Source: Patiria pectinifera
Lineage: Eukaryota; Echinodermata; Asteroidea; Valvatida; Asterinidae
Length of the DNA: 64,000 bases
Direction: 5' to 3'
Assembly: GCA_029964075.1 (NCBI GenBank)
Contig: CM057138.1
Location: 10,782,932 to 10,846,931, forward strand
Shown: piece by piece, positions 22,738-34,895 of the stretch
Numbering within the stretch: the stretch's first letter is position 1
Layout of the letters: the number at the start of each line of letters is the position of its first letter
Notes under the pieces: model-generated
Databases searched by the model: none
What the model saw: the letters and a program-made list of their open reading frames with translations, nothing else
What the model was told of the DNA's origin: nothing
Program-made: the position numbers and the translations under genes

Positions 22738-24278
22738 CTAGTCCTACAGGTACATATACCAAGCTTTACAGTATAAACAAACTCCTGGTACTTTAGTCAA
22801 GATTTGTTAAGTTGCTCCTCCAGGTTCCTAGGGGAAGCTGTACAGGGTGAGTGCAAAAGAAAAGGCCCTGGATTAAAAAAAAATTCTCTTCTAAAAAAAA
22901 AAAATCAAATTGATACACACATATATGAAGATTACACTCAAAAGAGCATGTTCTTCCACTCATTTGAAAAAAAAAGAATAACTGAAATTCATCCATGCTA
23001 TCAGCATGCAGTTATGCATGTCTAAAATAAGCTATTTTTATAGCTGTCCATGGAATGCCATTGGAAGATATTGATCTGAGTGAGAATCACAAATTACACA
23101 CAGGCATTCAAATACAATTTAAAGAGATAAATCAGTTGAGTCAAGATTGAAACATAATTTGTGTGTTTTGAACATGAGGAACAAGTCATGAACTCTTATT
23201 TTTTCTGAAATATTGATGGTGATTTTTGTCTGTTTTCCTTTTCCCTCATTTGTGGAGGTGGGAAAACATCCTTGTTTCATTGTATTTGATGGGCATTCAT
23301 CAGTTCGTAGGACAATAAATGATCAGTGGTGGACAGCTGAATTGATATTTTCATTAAAATAAACGTAACTTGGGAATAGCGCGTGCAAATTACGTGAAAT
23401 TTTCACAGTTCATTAATATGTACTTTATCCCTGTGTTATTTTTATGAAATGGAGTGAGCCACTTATTTATAAAAATTGGTTTTTTTTCCTTCTAATTTGG
23501 TCGCTTTCTTTTTGACTTGCATGCGACAGTACCCTCATGAACAAATGAACAAAGCCATTGAGAAACTGGGAAACCGCCAACAAAGGGCTGGATAGCTCAG
23601 TTGGTAGGAACACCGGTACGGATATTCTGGAGGTCGAAGGTTCAAAACCCGCTCCAGACAATTTCTATGTTCCATGTTATAATTATTAGGCTAGATATGC
23701 ACTTAGTCAGTTTATTTGACGATTTGTGTATAAAAAGCTGTATCCCCTCTGAGCGACCCCCATTTGCTATTTCTAAGTTTGCAACACTGCTAATGTTGCT
23801 AGCATTGTGATTTTTGGCGTTACACCTGGCTACATTTCATAAACAGGTTTACAGCTTCTGGGTAGTGTCCATGAACAGTTTCCCTTTGTGGATTTGTTGA
23901 ACATCTATCATGTCAGATGACATCAAAGGCTAGGAAAAGTTTGTCTCATCCCATGCAACACAATTTTGCTCTATGCAAAGTAAGTCTGAAATCTGTTTGA
24001 GGGTCCTTATAAAACTGGCCCACAACTAAAAGTTTGAAACTTCACTCTCATCTAAAAAAAATTTTTTTATTTTTATTTTTTTTGAGAAAAGAAAAGAAAG
24101 AGAAGTTTCTGTTTAAAATTTATGTTTTTTCTTTTTTTAGCTAGTTATGATTATGATTTATGATTTTTGATGACTCTGTTGATTAAATTCATCTCTGTTC
24201 ATTGAAATTGAAAGTGATTAAATGTAAAAATAATTCATACCTGGTATGAGATTGATTTTCTTCCTTTTTAATGAGCAG
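22738..24278. other. No gene; mariner half-end and tRNA-like SINE
   Basis: 'acagggtgagtgcaaaag' at 22842 resembles the left end of the 6937 element but has no partner. A/T homopolymers are common (24055-24085). Confidence 0.45.
23585..23660 (+). mobile_element. tRNA-like SINE head or tRNA pseudogene
   Basis: 'ggatagctcagttggtag' (A box) and 'ggttcaaaaccc' (B box) are correctly spaced, and the flanks GCTGGA/TCCAGA could form a partial acceptor stem. The D and anticodon stems do not fold cleanly, so a functional tRNA is unlikely. Confidence 0.65.
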
Positions 24279-24938
24279 CCAGCACCCGATTTCACGAAGT
24301 ATTGCGACGTGTCACAACTCGAGTTACGACGTGTAACACGTCGCAACTCGCGACGCGTTGTATAATCCATTTCATGAAACTTGCGATGTGTTGAATGCGT
24401 CGTAAGTTCCTTGACAACAGCTTAAAACACGTCGCAAGTTACGACGTGTCTAGTAGTCATCACAAAATAAGAAGAGTCCTTTTCTTAGCCAGTTTTATGC
24501 CATAAAATACATAAAGGAGACTATAATACCGAGACAATGTGTGTAAAGTTGTAAATAGAAAATGCATTGAACAATTATGAATTAGCCTGGGATATTGCAG
24601 TTGAAATTTCAAAGTAGCTGTACAGTCCACTGAGAGCTTGATTTCCTTTAAAATTGCATCACACGACCGCCATTTTGTTTTACGTTTTAAAAAATTTCGA
24701 GAGGAGATCCGACAACTCTTTGTTGAATATCAGACGACTATTTACTGTACGCTGACTAAATACATAAAACAGTCACTGAGTTGTGCTATATCATACAATG
24801 CGTCGCATTTACAACGTGCTTTGTGAAATGGATCGCAGGACTGGACACGTCGCAGCTGCGACACATTGTAGGGATACGACGCGTTGCAGCGCTGCATGCA
24901 TCGTAAGTTACGATGAGTTTTGTGAAATAAGGTGCTGG
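24279..24938. mobile_element. TIR element with CGACGTGT word array (660 bp)
   Basis: The left end CCAGCACCCGATTTCACGAA and the right end in reverse complement CCAGCACCTTATTTCACAAA are TIRs. Immediately inside both ends the word GCGACGTG and its complement CACGTCGC recur many times (24307-24450 and 24797-24915). The centre (24455-24790) lacks them. No coding frame. Confidence 0.85.
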
Positions 24939-24981
24939 AATAAATGGATGTCAGTTTTATCGATGCTATTTTAAAATGACA

Positions 24982-25013
24982 AGCTGCTTAAGGTTAAAGC
25001 TGCTTAAGGTTAA
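24982..25013. repeat. 16-bp tandem duplication
   Basis: The unit agctgcttaaggttaa occurs twice in perfect tandem. Confidence 0.9.
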
Positions 25014-25214
25014 TCAGTTTATGAGTAGGGACATAAAATGCTAGATCTGGCAATTATCAGAAGTGCTCGCCAGTAATGCAAAACATGACACGAAGCAACC
25101 TTTGGCCACCTTTTGGGTAATGAAATTACAGAACCGAACCTTGTTTGACAAAGACAAGAAGGATGTTCAAAATGCCACTTGAGCAGGATTCCGAGGCATG
25201 CTGGCCAATGCCAG

Positions 25215-25380
25215 CGGGGAGGCACACTGGCTCATCAGTCATTACTTCCTTCACCTGTACCTTTCACCTCTCCAACCTATGTTCGAATCCCACTTGAACT
25301 GTGATGTGCATCAGGATTTTTTCAATCCCTGGCTCAAACGCTGGTCAAAATGTCATGGCAAAACTTCTGGATCCTGGCTC
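25215..25380 (+). mobile_element. Probable SINE with B box
   Basis: 'ctggctcatcagtcatta' followed by 'ttcgaatcccac' (about 25280) and a non-coding body 'ccctggctcaaacg' has the form of a tRNA-derived SINE. The A box is weak. There is no second copy in the window. Confidence 0.4.
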
Positions 25381-27043
25381 TGCTAGCGTTATGGAATGCG
25401 CGCGGTGGTTACCACAGCGCGAAACCAACCCCAGTAGGCTGGTTCCAAATGAGTCGACTACGCGTAGTCAACCACGTTGACTAGACAGAGTTCGGCAAGC
25501 AAACGCGTTAACCATTGGTCTACTATCCCTTTGCGCGAAACCTGCCTCAGCGTGCTAGTCTGAGGATCAGACATTCACATGGGCAGAGCCACACGGAGGA
25601 ACGTCTGACATATCCTAGCATGCAAAGTTTATGCGACCCGCGTGACGGCCAATCAGGGTTGACTTCAGAAACTGCACATGATGTCTTTTTGATAAAACAT
25701 GTGGACTAAGCTGTTGATTGGTCAATTTTGCTACTATGTTTTTGTAAAACTACAGATTACAGAAGACCTTTTAAATGCCGCCAACAGGATGGTCATTAGA
25801 ATCTCAAAGTCAAGACATCCAACTGACGGGCTCTCAACCAATGGGAATGGGTAAACTGTCTTAGGTATTTATGAATAAGCACATAAAGGAACAGTTGTAA
25901 TGAAGTAACAAGTCAATCACAAGCGAGTCACAAGTCAATAACAAATCTGCAAGTCTCAAGCCAAGATATGTTATTCAAATTATCTGTGAGTTACAACATG
26001 ATGAAGGCATTCTCTTGCAATTGTTTGACCCCATCACTGAGTTACTCGTGACGAGATACCGGTAACTTTTAATTTGACATGCGAATGACTTGATTAGAAC
26101 TCTAGAGTAACAGCTTGTGCCAGGACAACTGGATAGGGGTGCAGTGAATGGACACTGTCCAATATCACGATCCGGACCTGGTCAATTACCTGGGATTCGA
26201 ACCCAGGTCAAAGATGTGGAGGGCCACGATGGTTATTGTGGTGATACTAAAATGAGCCCTTGTTAGTGTTGCCACCAAGCTGCATGCAATTGACCTATCG
26301 CAGTAGAATCGCGTTGGAATCGCATCAATGAGATTGCGAATCATTGTCCAATTACATGATATACAAATGGACGCAGAACGCGCAAAGTCTGAGACAAACA
26401 AAACTTAGTGTACAAAAACTCCATAGGGTTGTCTAAGGGGCGTGGCTAACTCGCAAACGGTGATAGGCTAATTCCTTTGGGAGCTCACAAGATGGTCTGA
26501 GGAATTTTGTATGAGCCCGGTGAGCGGGGGTAGTAATGACGGAGCAAAGAATGATCCTATCAAAGCCAATTGCACAGCTCTTCTGTCTTCATTCATCAAC
26601 CAACATGGGAGCATGAATGAGAACACGAACGAGAGTTGAATTCATGATCGAGCACAGAAAGCTGATGTTTATTCCCCCACCCCTCCCCCTCCCCCTCCTG
26701 TCGCTTTGGGGGGGGGGGGGGGAGTGGGAAGCCGCTCATCCTTCCATGGAAGGTGGAAGGCATTAATGTCCTTCCTGTTTGGACAACAAGTAGGTCGATT
26801 CAATCATAACACATTGATAAAGGCAAGGAGCTGATGAAGTGAAGACCCACAGTCGCAGATTGATGGAAGGAAGACATATGAAGGACAGCCGTTCAGCTCC
26901 GGGCTGTTTTCTGACCTCTGATCTCAATATCTGGGCCAATTGTAATGTTTGAAATCCTGTGCTGAAGTAGTTACGTCCTTTACCAATTGAATATTTGTAC
27001 ACTGAAATCTACGAGTGACACAGGAATCAAGCCTAAGCATCAA
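25381..27043. other. No gene; B-box-like site and G-run
   Basis: A minus-strand B box 'gggttcgaatccca' (26191-26205) suggests a SINE remnant. C-rich 26673-26700 and a G run of about 14 (26709-26722) form a strand-asymmetric block. Confidence 0.4.
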
Positions 27044-27491
27044 GCAGGAGCGGATCCAGGAATTTTTTCAGGGTGGGGTTTTCATCAGCAAATCAATGCT
27101 GAAAAGTAGAGATTTTTTTCTACAAACTACGGTAGACACGTGGCCTCCATAAAATCAATAGGTTTGGGGGAGGGGGGTAGCTTGTACAACACTTTTAATG
27201 GGAGCGCTGTTCAAATCCGACCATCATGAACAGTACCGTATTACGGAATAGTGTAACTATCCCCGTTCCCAAGCTGGCTCAGTCTGAATGTTGTCTACAG
27301 GCAGACATTATTACCGGTATAATTGTCGTAATTTTTGGGGGTGTCACAGCAGGGGGGTGTCACAGCAGGGGGGTGTGTGGAGGTTCCACATTATTTTAAA
27401 TATTATTTCTATGTAAAAACCAATTTGAGTCAGAGCTGGGGGGGGGGGAGGGTTCAACCCCCAAATCCCCCTTCTGGATCAGCGCCTGCCA
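27044..27491. mobile_element. hAT-like MITE with GCGGATCCAG ends (448 bp)
   Basis: The left end CAGGAGCGGATCCAGG and the right end in reverse complement CAGGCGCTGATCCAGA are related to the CAGTGGCGGATCCAG ends at 33325. The interior is G-rich, with a 17-bp tandem unit (27337-27380). TSDs are not clear. Confidence 0.62.
27337..27380. repeat. 17-bp tandem unit, about 2.5 copies
   Basis: ggggtgtcacagcaggg is repeated inside the hAT-like MITE. Confidence 0.85.
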
Positions 27492-27861
27492 AGGCTGTGT
27501 TGACGAATTACTTTAAATGAGTAGGAACATCAGTGAGTGACAGCTTAAACTCTACTAATGTGAGAAATGAACAAATTTTGCGAAAGGGTGTGACTTGGAC
27601 CAGAATGTGGAAGCCAACTTTCATTGCTGGTTATAAAGCTGTGCTGAGCTCATATTTCACTCCCTAGTAATGCGGATGCCTTTTGTGCACTTGGAAATGT
27701 CTAGTTCATAGAGGAAATCCTCTGGACCAGAGTTGCATGCTTGATCAAACTTTCATGTCCTGCTTACGGTCCCTGTGAATTGAAGGGATGGTCAGTTACA
27801 GATATGTACATTGATCCATATGTATGCATGCAGCATGCATAGTGTATAAGTTCAATGGTCT

Positions 27862-28553
27862 TAAAGCCCCTGTCACACTTTTGCGTATCCTAATTCCATA
27901 CGAGTTCCTTATCAAAATGTTTCACTACGCAGCCGTACGCTCAAAACGTCATATTTTTTTTATTACTTTGACTTTAATGTGCGACGCACATCTAGCGTAC
28001 AAGTAACGAATTCAGCGCATCCACTGCGTATGAGATGCGTATGAGTTGCGGCAAGTACGCTATCTGTGCGTTTCTCATAAGTTACGAATAAGCACAATGC
28101 GCTGCCCGCTCGCAGGATGAGCGGCACTAATTCGTGCAATACGTTGGCATTTGCTATGAGTTCGTTCAGCGTGCGCTGTATCTTCGCTGCAAGTACGCTA
28201 TGTATATGGCGGCTCATATGCTGACGGGTGCGTGCCGGGAGGTCAGCGTATTACCGCGTATGAACGGCTTATCCCCCACGAACACATAGCCTACTCGTAC
28301 CGCGCTCGACCGATGCGGGACCGATGTGCTGCGTATTTATAACGTATGACCTGCGTAACAGCGTAGTTTTGTGCATGCCCAAAACTATCCGGCGTACTGG
28401 GCCGTACCATGCGTATGCCTGCGTACATAAAACTTACACAAAACGATAGAGATGCATATGAGGTGCATATTGTGCGTACGACTGCGTATGAAAAAAATGT
28501 CAATGCGCAACTCATAAGGAATTAGGATACGCAGAAGTGTGACAGGGCCCTAA
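27862..28553. mobile_element. TIR element with GCGTATG word array (692 bp)
   Basis: The left end AAGCCCCTGTCACACTTTTG and the right end in reverse complement AGGGCCCTGTCACACTTCTG both continue with CGTATCCTAATTCC, giving TIRs of about 35 bp. The words GCGTATG, GCGTACG and TACGCT in both orientations crowd the whole interior. No coding frame. The outer CCCxGTCACAC core is shared with 19400-20076, but the words differ. Confidence 0.87.
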
Positions 28554-29854
28554 GATACAGTAGTGAAAAAAAGAGCTGTACAAAGATATCAATGGGAACT
28601 AGTAATGACAGGCAATGGGTGTCCGACACCTGCCACTGTGATATTTAAGGATGCATTAGGCTTTAATGCAGACGAGCACATTAAACATGATCTGCGTGGC
28701 TGTTTGAAAATGTTATCCAGAGGAATATTGCAGAGTCACGGTTTGGAGGTCTGCCAGCTCTAGACGCAGTATGTACTCCCGAAGGCAGGTTTGATGACTC
28801 TTAAATGAACCAAGATCTGAAAATAAACCCAAACACTCATCTCATGAGATTCAAATCTAGAATCTATGCACATTCACAAAGAGTCTGCTGCCATATGCCA
28901 GGCACCTAAGACGAAGATGCTGGTTTGTGCACTTCAGATCCATGTAAAAAAATGTTTAAAGAAGCATAACTTTTAAGCTTTAAGAACACAATTTTGTCCA
29001 ATGTGAGGCTTTCCATGCCTCACCGGCTTCGCTGTGGGAGGATCAAGGCTTAATGTCGCCCACTTTGTGTGTGTGCAATCAACGTAACTCACAAACAACT
29101 CGTACATATGTACATTGTACATGCATACGCCCTTTTCACTTTACTACAGTAAAGCGGTGATAAACTATAAAAGCCTGAGTTAGACTAGACCACACTTCCA
29201 ATACTCTACATACATATATATATATACTATTATTATTTTCCAGTATGAACATGGCTGCAACACACATTTTCAATCTGACATCCCCTCCACTACATAACAC
29301 CCCGTACCCCTCCCCTACCTCTCCTCTTCCCCCTCCTCTCCCACTCCTCCACCCTTCCTCAGCCCCCCGCTCCCACTCCCTCTTCCTCCCATTGAAGGAC
29401 ACTGTCCGAGATTTTTAGCTTATCTAGTGGGAAAAATGGCACAACTTATAACAAGCACAGCAGTTCTTTGAAACTGACTCATCCAACATGTTATAATTGA
29501 CTAAAATCAGGAAACACAAGCGTAGCTACATGTAAGTCCACTCGGTCATGTCAGTATGCGTTAACAGCCATATCAGGTGTTCATATCGAGGTAATTTGTT
29601 CATCGCTTGCCATCAGTTAAAAAAAGGGTCAAGGTGAAGACGTAATGATGACTAATGGACTAGGATGTCTAAGCAGGTGATATCAGTTGGACTTTGATGA
29701 ATGGTGGCTGTTTGGCTGATTATTTGTCATTGCCAATTAGGGCGGTGGTATTCAGTGGCTCCAAAACACTCTTGGCAAGCATTTTTTTTCCCACTAGTTT
29801 GTGTTACCTTTAAAAAAACAGTCAAACTTGGTGTAGTATCCATGGACTAATCAG
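28554..29854. other. No gene; polypyrimidine tract
   Basis: It includes a TA-dinucleotide run (29214-29226) and a nearly uninterrupted C/T stretch at 29270-29398. Confidence 0.5.
29270..29398. repeat. Polypyrimidine tract, about 130 bp
   Basis: Almost entirely C and T from about 29300 to 29398. Such tracts can adopt triplex structures. The minus-strand Gly/Arg-rich frame across it is an artefact of composition. Confidence 0.8.
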
Positions 29855-30125
29855 GCAGTCAGGTTGGCGCAGTGGTTTATTCCTCGCCTTCCACTGCTGT
29901 GACCTGGGTTCGATTCCTGCCCTGGTCACATGTGGATTGGGTTTTCGGTCCCTACCGGTACATGATTCCGTGGGTTTTCCCCAACATAAAATTCTGGGGT
30001 TTTCCTCCTACTGCTCACACCGTAATTGTTCTCATTGCCTTCTCTCTATAGGTTTCTTCAGGCTTGCGAGCTACAGTGCCCCTGTCATGTGCTTTTGAGG
30101 AAGTGAAAGGCTGTCAGCAATTATG
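29855..30125 (+). mobile_element. SINE family 2, copy 1 (full head)
   Basis: A box 'ttggcgcagtggttta' and B box 'gggttcgattcctg' head a body with 'gattccgtgggttttcc' and a tail 'ctataggtttcttcaggctt'. It matches 55688-55935 and, on the minus strand, 57420-57618. Confidence 0.85.
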
Positions 30126-32264
30126 AACTTACATATGGCAGATGCAGAAATTAGAAGATTTCAGCTCCAATAGGATTATTGTGTTCATTGTGTGTGTGCT
30201 TGCCATTTTGGAAAACATAGCTCATGAAGACATAGGGCCTAGCTCATAACAAACTCAATATCAATTTCCATTTCAATTTCATTTATTAAATTTCATTTAT
30301 TTTCTCATGAACACTGTATTCCTTTGTCGTTAACATTCGCCAACTTGGTGGTAAACAGAAAGTGCAACTTGCACAAAAAATGTACCCTCAGGAATGTACC
30401 CTCCGTATCATACTGAAACGAAAACTGGGGAAAAAATGTTTTGCCTATAAAGCTTTCACTCCGAATGCTGATGACTTTTTGATGTACATGTAACAGTCAG
30501 CTTGCAAAAAGGTTGGTGAGGAATGTTTTTTAGTTACCCCACCGTCATTTCAGGAAAGGAAGAAATCAAAAAGTTCCTGTTGATACAGTCGACACAGCTA
30601 CCACAGAATCTGGGAATGTTTTCTCAACATTACAGAAACACTACGGAAGACAACTTGACAGATATCCATTACCCAGAAAAAAAGGAAAGAAAAGAGATTC
30701 AGCATACAAATTAAATATATCCTGGCGGAACACTGGAGTTACGGTTGAGTAGACTCACTGGACCTCCTCGGGGCAGTTTGACTATCCAGGGGTTTGGTGA
30801 AGAGACGTCCTGAAGTCTAACAGATCGACACAAAATGAAAAATTTCCTGGCCAGTGCGAGGGTCGGGCGTAATTGTGATTCTTTTTTCTCTCAGCCCTAG
30901 GGTGTGCGAGTTGAGAACTTGAGCGACACTTGGAGATTTAGAGGAAGTCGTCTGAGGAATCTTGGAGACGACAATGACGATACCTGATGAGTTTAGAAGC
31001 CAGTGGGGACTGCAAATAAAGGGACTAATCGTTTTGGCAGGAAGCGATGATCGTGACTGTGTAGATACCCCCGCCGCTTCCATTATTGAGGCAGCCCTCT
31101 GGGGCACAAGCTTAGCCCCAGTGTTCATCAGTCAAATTCGAGCAGCATCACGGTGTCTGGTGGCTTACCGATCCAAGACTCACTCATTACCAATTGACCT
31201 GATCTTTTAACAAGTGTCCTTTGCAAACAAAACAAAAATAAAAACAAAAAAGTTGTCAACGATGGGTGACAGTCTTGACAGGCAGGTGAGTGAGGCCATG
31301 AAAACAGGAGGAAATGTCAAACTACCTATCGAATTACGGTAAATATGGTTGGTTATATCTTTTTTAAGAGAGTTTCACAGAAAGGACATCCAGGGGCATT
31401 GCCCTGAGATCATCCAGGTATAATGACAGCTCAGACAATGCCGAAGGAGGTGAAATTGTACACTTGCTTCACCTGCTATATTAAGTCTTGATTCTTTAGC
31501 TTAATTAGGCTATAAAGCCATTTTCTGAGGTGGCACTGTGGTGGCACCTCGCGTGAGTCGCGCTCAGGTGGTGAGCACCCACTCCGGGCTCCTTCCACCG
31601 ATAGTGTTACCAAAATGCACGCGAGCATGGCACCAAATGGCGTCTAATTTTGTTCGGCGAAGTACGCAACAGAGAAGAAACACCTGGGCCACATTTCATC
31701 CAACTGCTAACCATGGCATTGTGCGCTTTATGATTTTGTACTCCTGCACAGAGCTAGCACAGAAATTCAGCGCATACCCTGAACACAGAATCCTTAGTTA
31801 TGGGATGTTCACATACTTGTACATGCACATAGTTTTGCTTATAATGCAGTAAGCAGCTAGACATGAAAATCAGGGCCATCCTGCTAACATAAGGAACGTT
31901 TTTTTTTAGGGCTGGGACAGACACGTGAGCGAAAGTTCCAGGTACTTCAGGTTGCATTTGTCAATTTTATTAGCCCAAATCTTCTTTGCACATTCTTACA
32001 CAACTTCTTAAAAAGAAATACGAGTTTTTATTGAGCATGTACTTGCTGATGCTTTCACATTCGAGAAACACTTAATTCGCTGTGGGTCCAGTTGCCAACA
32101 AGGTCTAATGGAGAGCTTGGAATTGTGTTTCAATTCAGCTAGCGTACCGCATCTTACAGGCAGTTTTGGTCTACTACATGTGTGGACTGTGTGGTGCAGT
32201 GGAAAACACCTTCCTTTTGAATTCATGTTATACCAATCAGTTGGTATCTGATCCTTACGGCATC
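30126..32264. other. No supported gene
   Basis: Overlapping opposite frames at 30817-31210 are the only ones with protein-like composition, and they cannot both be coding. A plus frame at 31538-31852 has no family signal. Confidence 0.4.
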
Positions 32265-32680
32265 TGGGGCTGTCCTGAATATACCAAATATTCAAATATT
32301 GGATCATCAACCGAATATTCGATTAGTTTTTGCAGGTTGAAATATTCGGAAAAAAGACAAGAAGACTGTGATATTATTTCATCGTAAAGTTAGGCGCTTT
32401 ATTGTCAGATGCCACTTTTTTGTCAACGGTAATATTTTATATTGACTTCGGTTCATTGTTCCCATCCTTTTAACAGGTTAAAGCCCTTGACAGTTATAAA
32501 ACATTTCCATGCAAAACACTCCAGCGGACCATATTGATCGCCGCATGCAAATTTTAACTGGTGCACTCTGCGTGCAACTTTTGACCGGCACGGCACATGT
32601 AGTTGAAGGTGGCAATTTCAAATATCCGAATATTAAGTCAAATGTAGTTTCAAGTAATAAAATACAAAGTGATCAGCCCC
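32265..32680. mobile_element. hAT-like element with AATATTCG words, copy 1
   Basis: It starts GGGGCTGTCCTGAATA and contains CCAAATATTCAAATATTGG and CCGAATATTCG words. Interior segments ('gccacttttttgtc', 'gcatgcaaattttaactgg') match 48776-49214 in reverse complement. The right border near 'gatcagcccc' is approximate. Confidence 0.68.
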
Positions 32681-33324
32681 AATGGCAATGGGTATATCCT
32701 TTTGCAAAATTACGAGTGAAAGCACAATCCATCAAAACATATTGACACTCTGGCACATGTACTACTTGCAGGTTTAACCTTTTCCCCCCAGGAATGGCAG
32801 GATGATAAATGACAACACTGCCTGTGGGTCAGTTCTGGGGAAGATTTGCAAAGATTGGAAGACATCTTTATTATGACAGGAAGTGTGCTTAGCGATAAGG
32901 TGTCCATCTTAACGCTGTTTATTTATTTATATTTTGAGTCAAAACAAATAACAGGCCACGTCCAGTTGGCAAGTACGGTGGTGAAGTGGGAACTTTTGCC
33001 CCCTCTTATCAAAAGTTTGAGCTCTAAAAACAATAATTTTGGTTTCTCATATTTGAAAACGTTCAGTTCACATGAAAAATCTTCAAGCTGCTGTCAAATA
33101 CATTTGAATGGATGCGACATACAATGTACTTGTATATCATGTATTAAGTTCCATTCTCTGTTTCTGTGAACTCTACAGATTCATGTAAAAAAAAAACTGC
33201 AGAGAACTACATAACATACATAACCCCCAATTCAAGATGTCTTGTTACATGTATGTTTGATTGTCCTTGTCTCATTTGTCTTTGTCTCATTTAAGCCTTT
33301 TGGTCTTTTGAATATGCCTCCATA
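32681..33324. other. No gene recognised
   Basis: Ordinary AT-rich sequence with no repeat partner in the window. Confidence 0.4.
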
Positions 33325-33461
33325 CAGTGGCGGATCCAGAGAGGTTCATGCCGGGGGGGCGCAACGGCTCATTCGAGTGAAAAATGGCCTTATTTTACAA
33401 AATTTTGGTCACTGCCGGGGGGGCGCACGCCCCCGTAGCACCCCCCCTGGATCCGCCAATG
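33325..33461. mobile_element. hAT-like MITE, CAGTGGCGGATCCAG ends (137 bp)
   Basis: TIRs CAGTGGCGGATCCAG and, reversed, CATTGGCGGATCCAGG. Inside, 'gccgggggggcgc' is repeated on both halves. CAGTGGCGGAT termini are widespread in animal hAT families. A clean 8-bp target duplication is not visible. Confidence 0.78.
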
Positions 33462-34359
33462 CCATATGCCCCTCCCCCCTTTTTGTACATATCTTGTAAA
33501 TTCTCCCTCTGAATGCATCACTGTATAATTATCGTCATTATTAATATTGTGAACTTGCTGTATGGAAGTACAAAAGTACATGTTGCAAATTCAACTGAAA
33601 TTGAATTGAAATATTGATAAACACAACCGTGGTAAAGTAAGTCCATCACGAGGGCCAAGGTAAATATGGGGCAATGCAAAACTGGCCATTAAGACGGGGA
33701 TTTTTTGGCGGGCACTTCGGCCAGTAAGAAGACAACGACCACACTGGCTGTTGTGGCCATCAGTTCAATTCAAGCCCTGAAAGTCCATCAAATGACAAAT
33801 AGGTTTAGGAGACCCTGGGGTCAATTTGTGCCAATGGACAATGGCTAAATGCAGTTGCACAGAACTGACTAATATCTCCAGACAATAATGACTTGGCGCA
33901 AATCACCTCTCTCAATCAATAACAAAAACAGAACGGCAAGAAGAGAGAAATGGGTCAAGCTAAATTTAGGGGCAAAGACAAAGAAATGAACGCATCCCCC
34001 TCTCCCACCGGACGTGACCAAAGAAACAGGATGTTCAGTCTTTGTTGGTCAACTGACAACCACTCTTGACAGTCCAGGACACTGATGACAACGGCTATTA
34101 TAACCACGTCATTGTGACAAAGGGGAATCAAACTGACATCTTGTATTCGACCAGACGGATATGAGCAAATGACACAGGACAATCACGCAGAGATGGAAAT
34201 TGAGAGAGACAGTGTGCTGATGAACATCTTATTAATAAGATGAGATCATCAATAGATCTTTAATTTGCAGTATCACAGTCACAGTTTTATGCCGACAAGC
34301 GGTTGGCAAATCACTGATGGCAATATCCCAATACTAAAGAAAGAAATAAATTGTAATGC
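33462..34359. other. No gene recognised
   Basis: Nothing beyond short frames and AT-rich sequence. Confidence 0.4.
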
Positions 34360-34895
34360 TTACATGTAGCACTTTCCATCGTACCACGGGCATTGCCAGG
34401 ATTTTTTCTAGAGGGGGGCAAAGCACCTTTACCCCCCGAAATCCCTGTACTTTTCACGCAGATTCTCGATTTATCATTTTGCCAGGGTGGGCAGGGACAT
34501 TAATTGCCCCCCCCCCCCAGCCCATTATATTAACAGCAATATGACTTCGTGCCTCTTTTTCTTTTCCTTTTTCCCCCCTTTTTGGGGGGCTTTTTGGGGG
34601 GGGGGGGGTTACGCCCCCCTTGCCCTTCCCCCCTCGCGATGCCTATGCATCGTACCAACAATCTCAAAGCACTTTACAATTATTCCCCCGTTCCTCAAGC
34701 CATGAGACCAAGCGGCAGATGATATCAGCGCACATTCGTTCCTCTACCCTCACAGGTACCCATTTATATTCCTGGGTGGAGAGAGGCAATTGTAGCTAAG
34801 TGTCTTGCCCAAGGGCACAAACACCATGTTCCTGGCAGGGTTTGAACCCACGTACCATCGTACATGATTCAAACACTGTAACCACACTGTACCGG
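34360..34895 (-). mobile_element. SINE family 4, copy split by a hAT-like MITE
   Basis: 'gtagcactttccatcgtac' (34366-34384) and 'aacaatctcaaagcacttta' (from 34656) are contiguous in the 58572 copy. Here they are separated by 34385-34647. The right end holds a minus-strand B box 'gggttcaaacc' and 'gcccttgggcaagacactta'. Confidence 0.83.
34385..34647. mobile_element. hAT-like MITE with 8-bp TSD inside a SINE (263 bp)
   Basis: catcgtac flanks both sides (34377-34384 and 34648-34655). Ends CACGGGCATTGCC and, reversed, CATAGGCATCGCG are TIRs of the CA-R-GGCATYGC type. The interior is G/C-run rich. The intact SINE elsewhere proves the empty site. Confidence 0.85.

Noticed and set aside
23467-23661. 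Minus-strand ORF reading Gly-Ala-Gly-Phe-Glu-Pro-Ser
   Set aside because: A common artefact of translating the reverse of a tRNA-like B box. It is the SINE at 23585-23660.
29136-29402. Gly/Arg-rich minus-strand ORF
   Set aside because: It is produced by the polypyrimidine tract and has no independent support.
30817-31210. Opposed ORFs of 103 and 82 codons with protein-like composition
   Set aside because: They overlap on opposite strands and neither shows a family or clean splice borders, so I could not choose.
33325-33461. Exact 8-bp target duplication for this hAT-like MITE
   Set aside because: The flanking octamers do not match when the TIR borders are set strictly, so no TSD is claimed.
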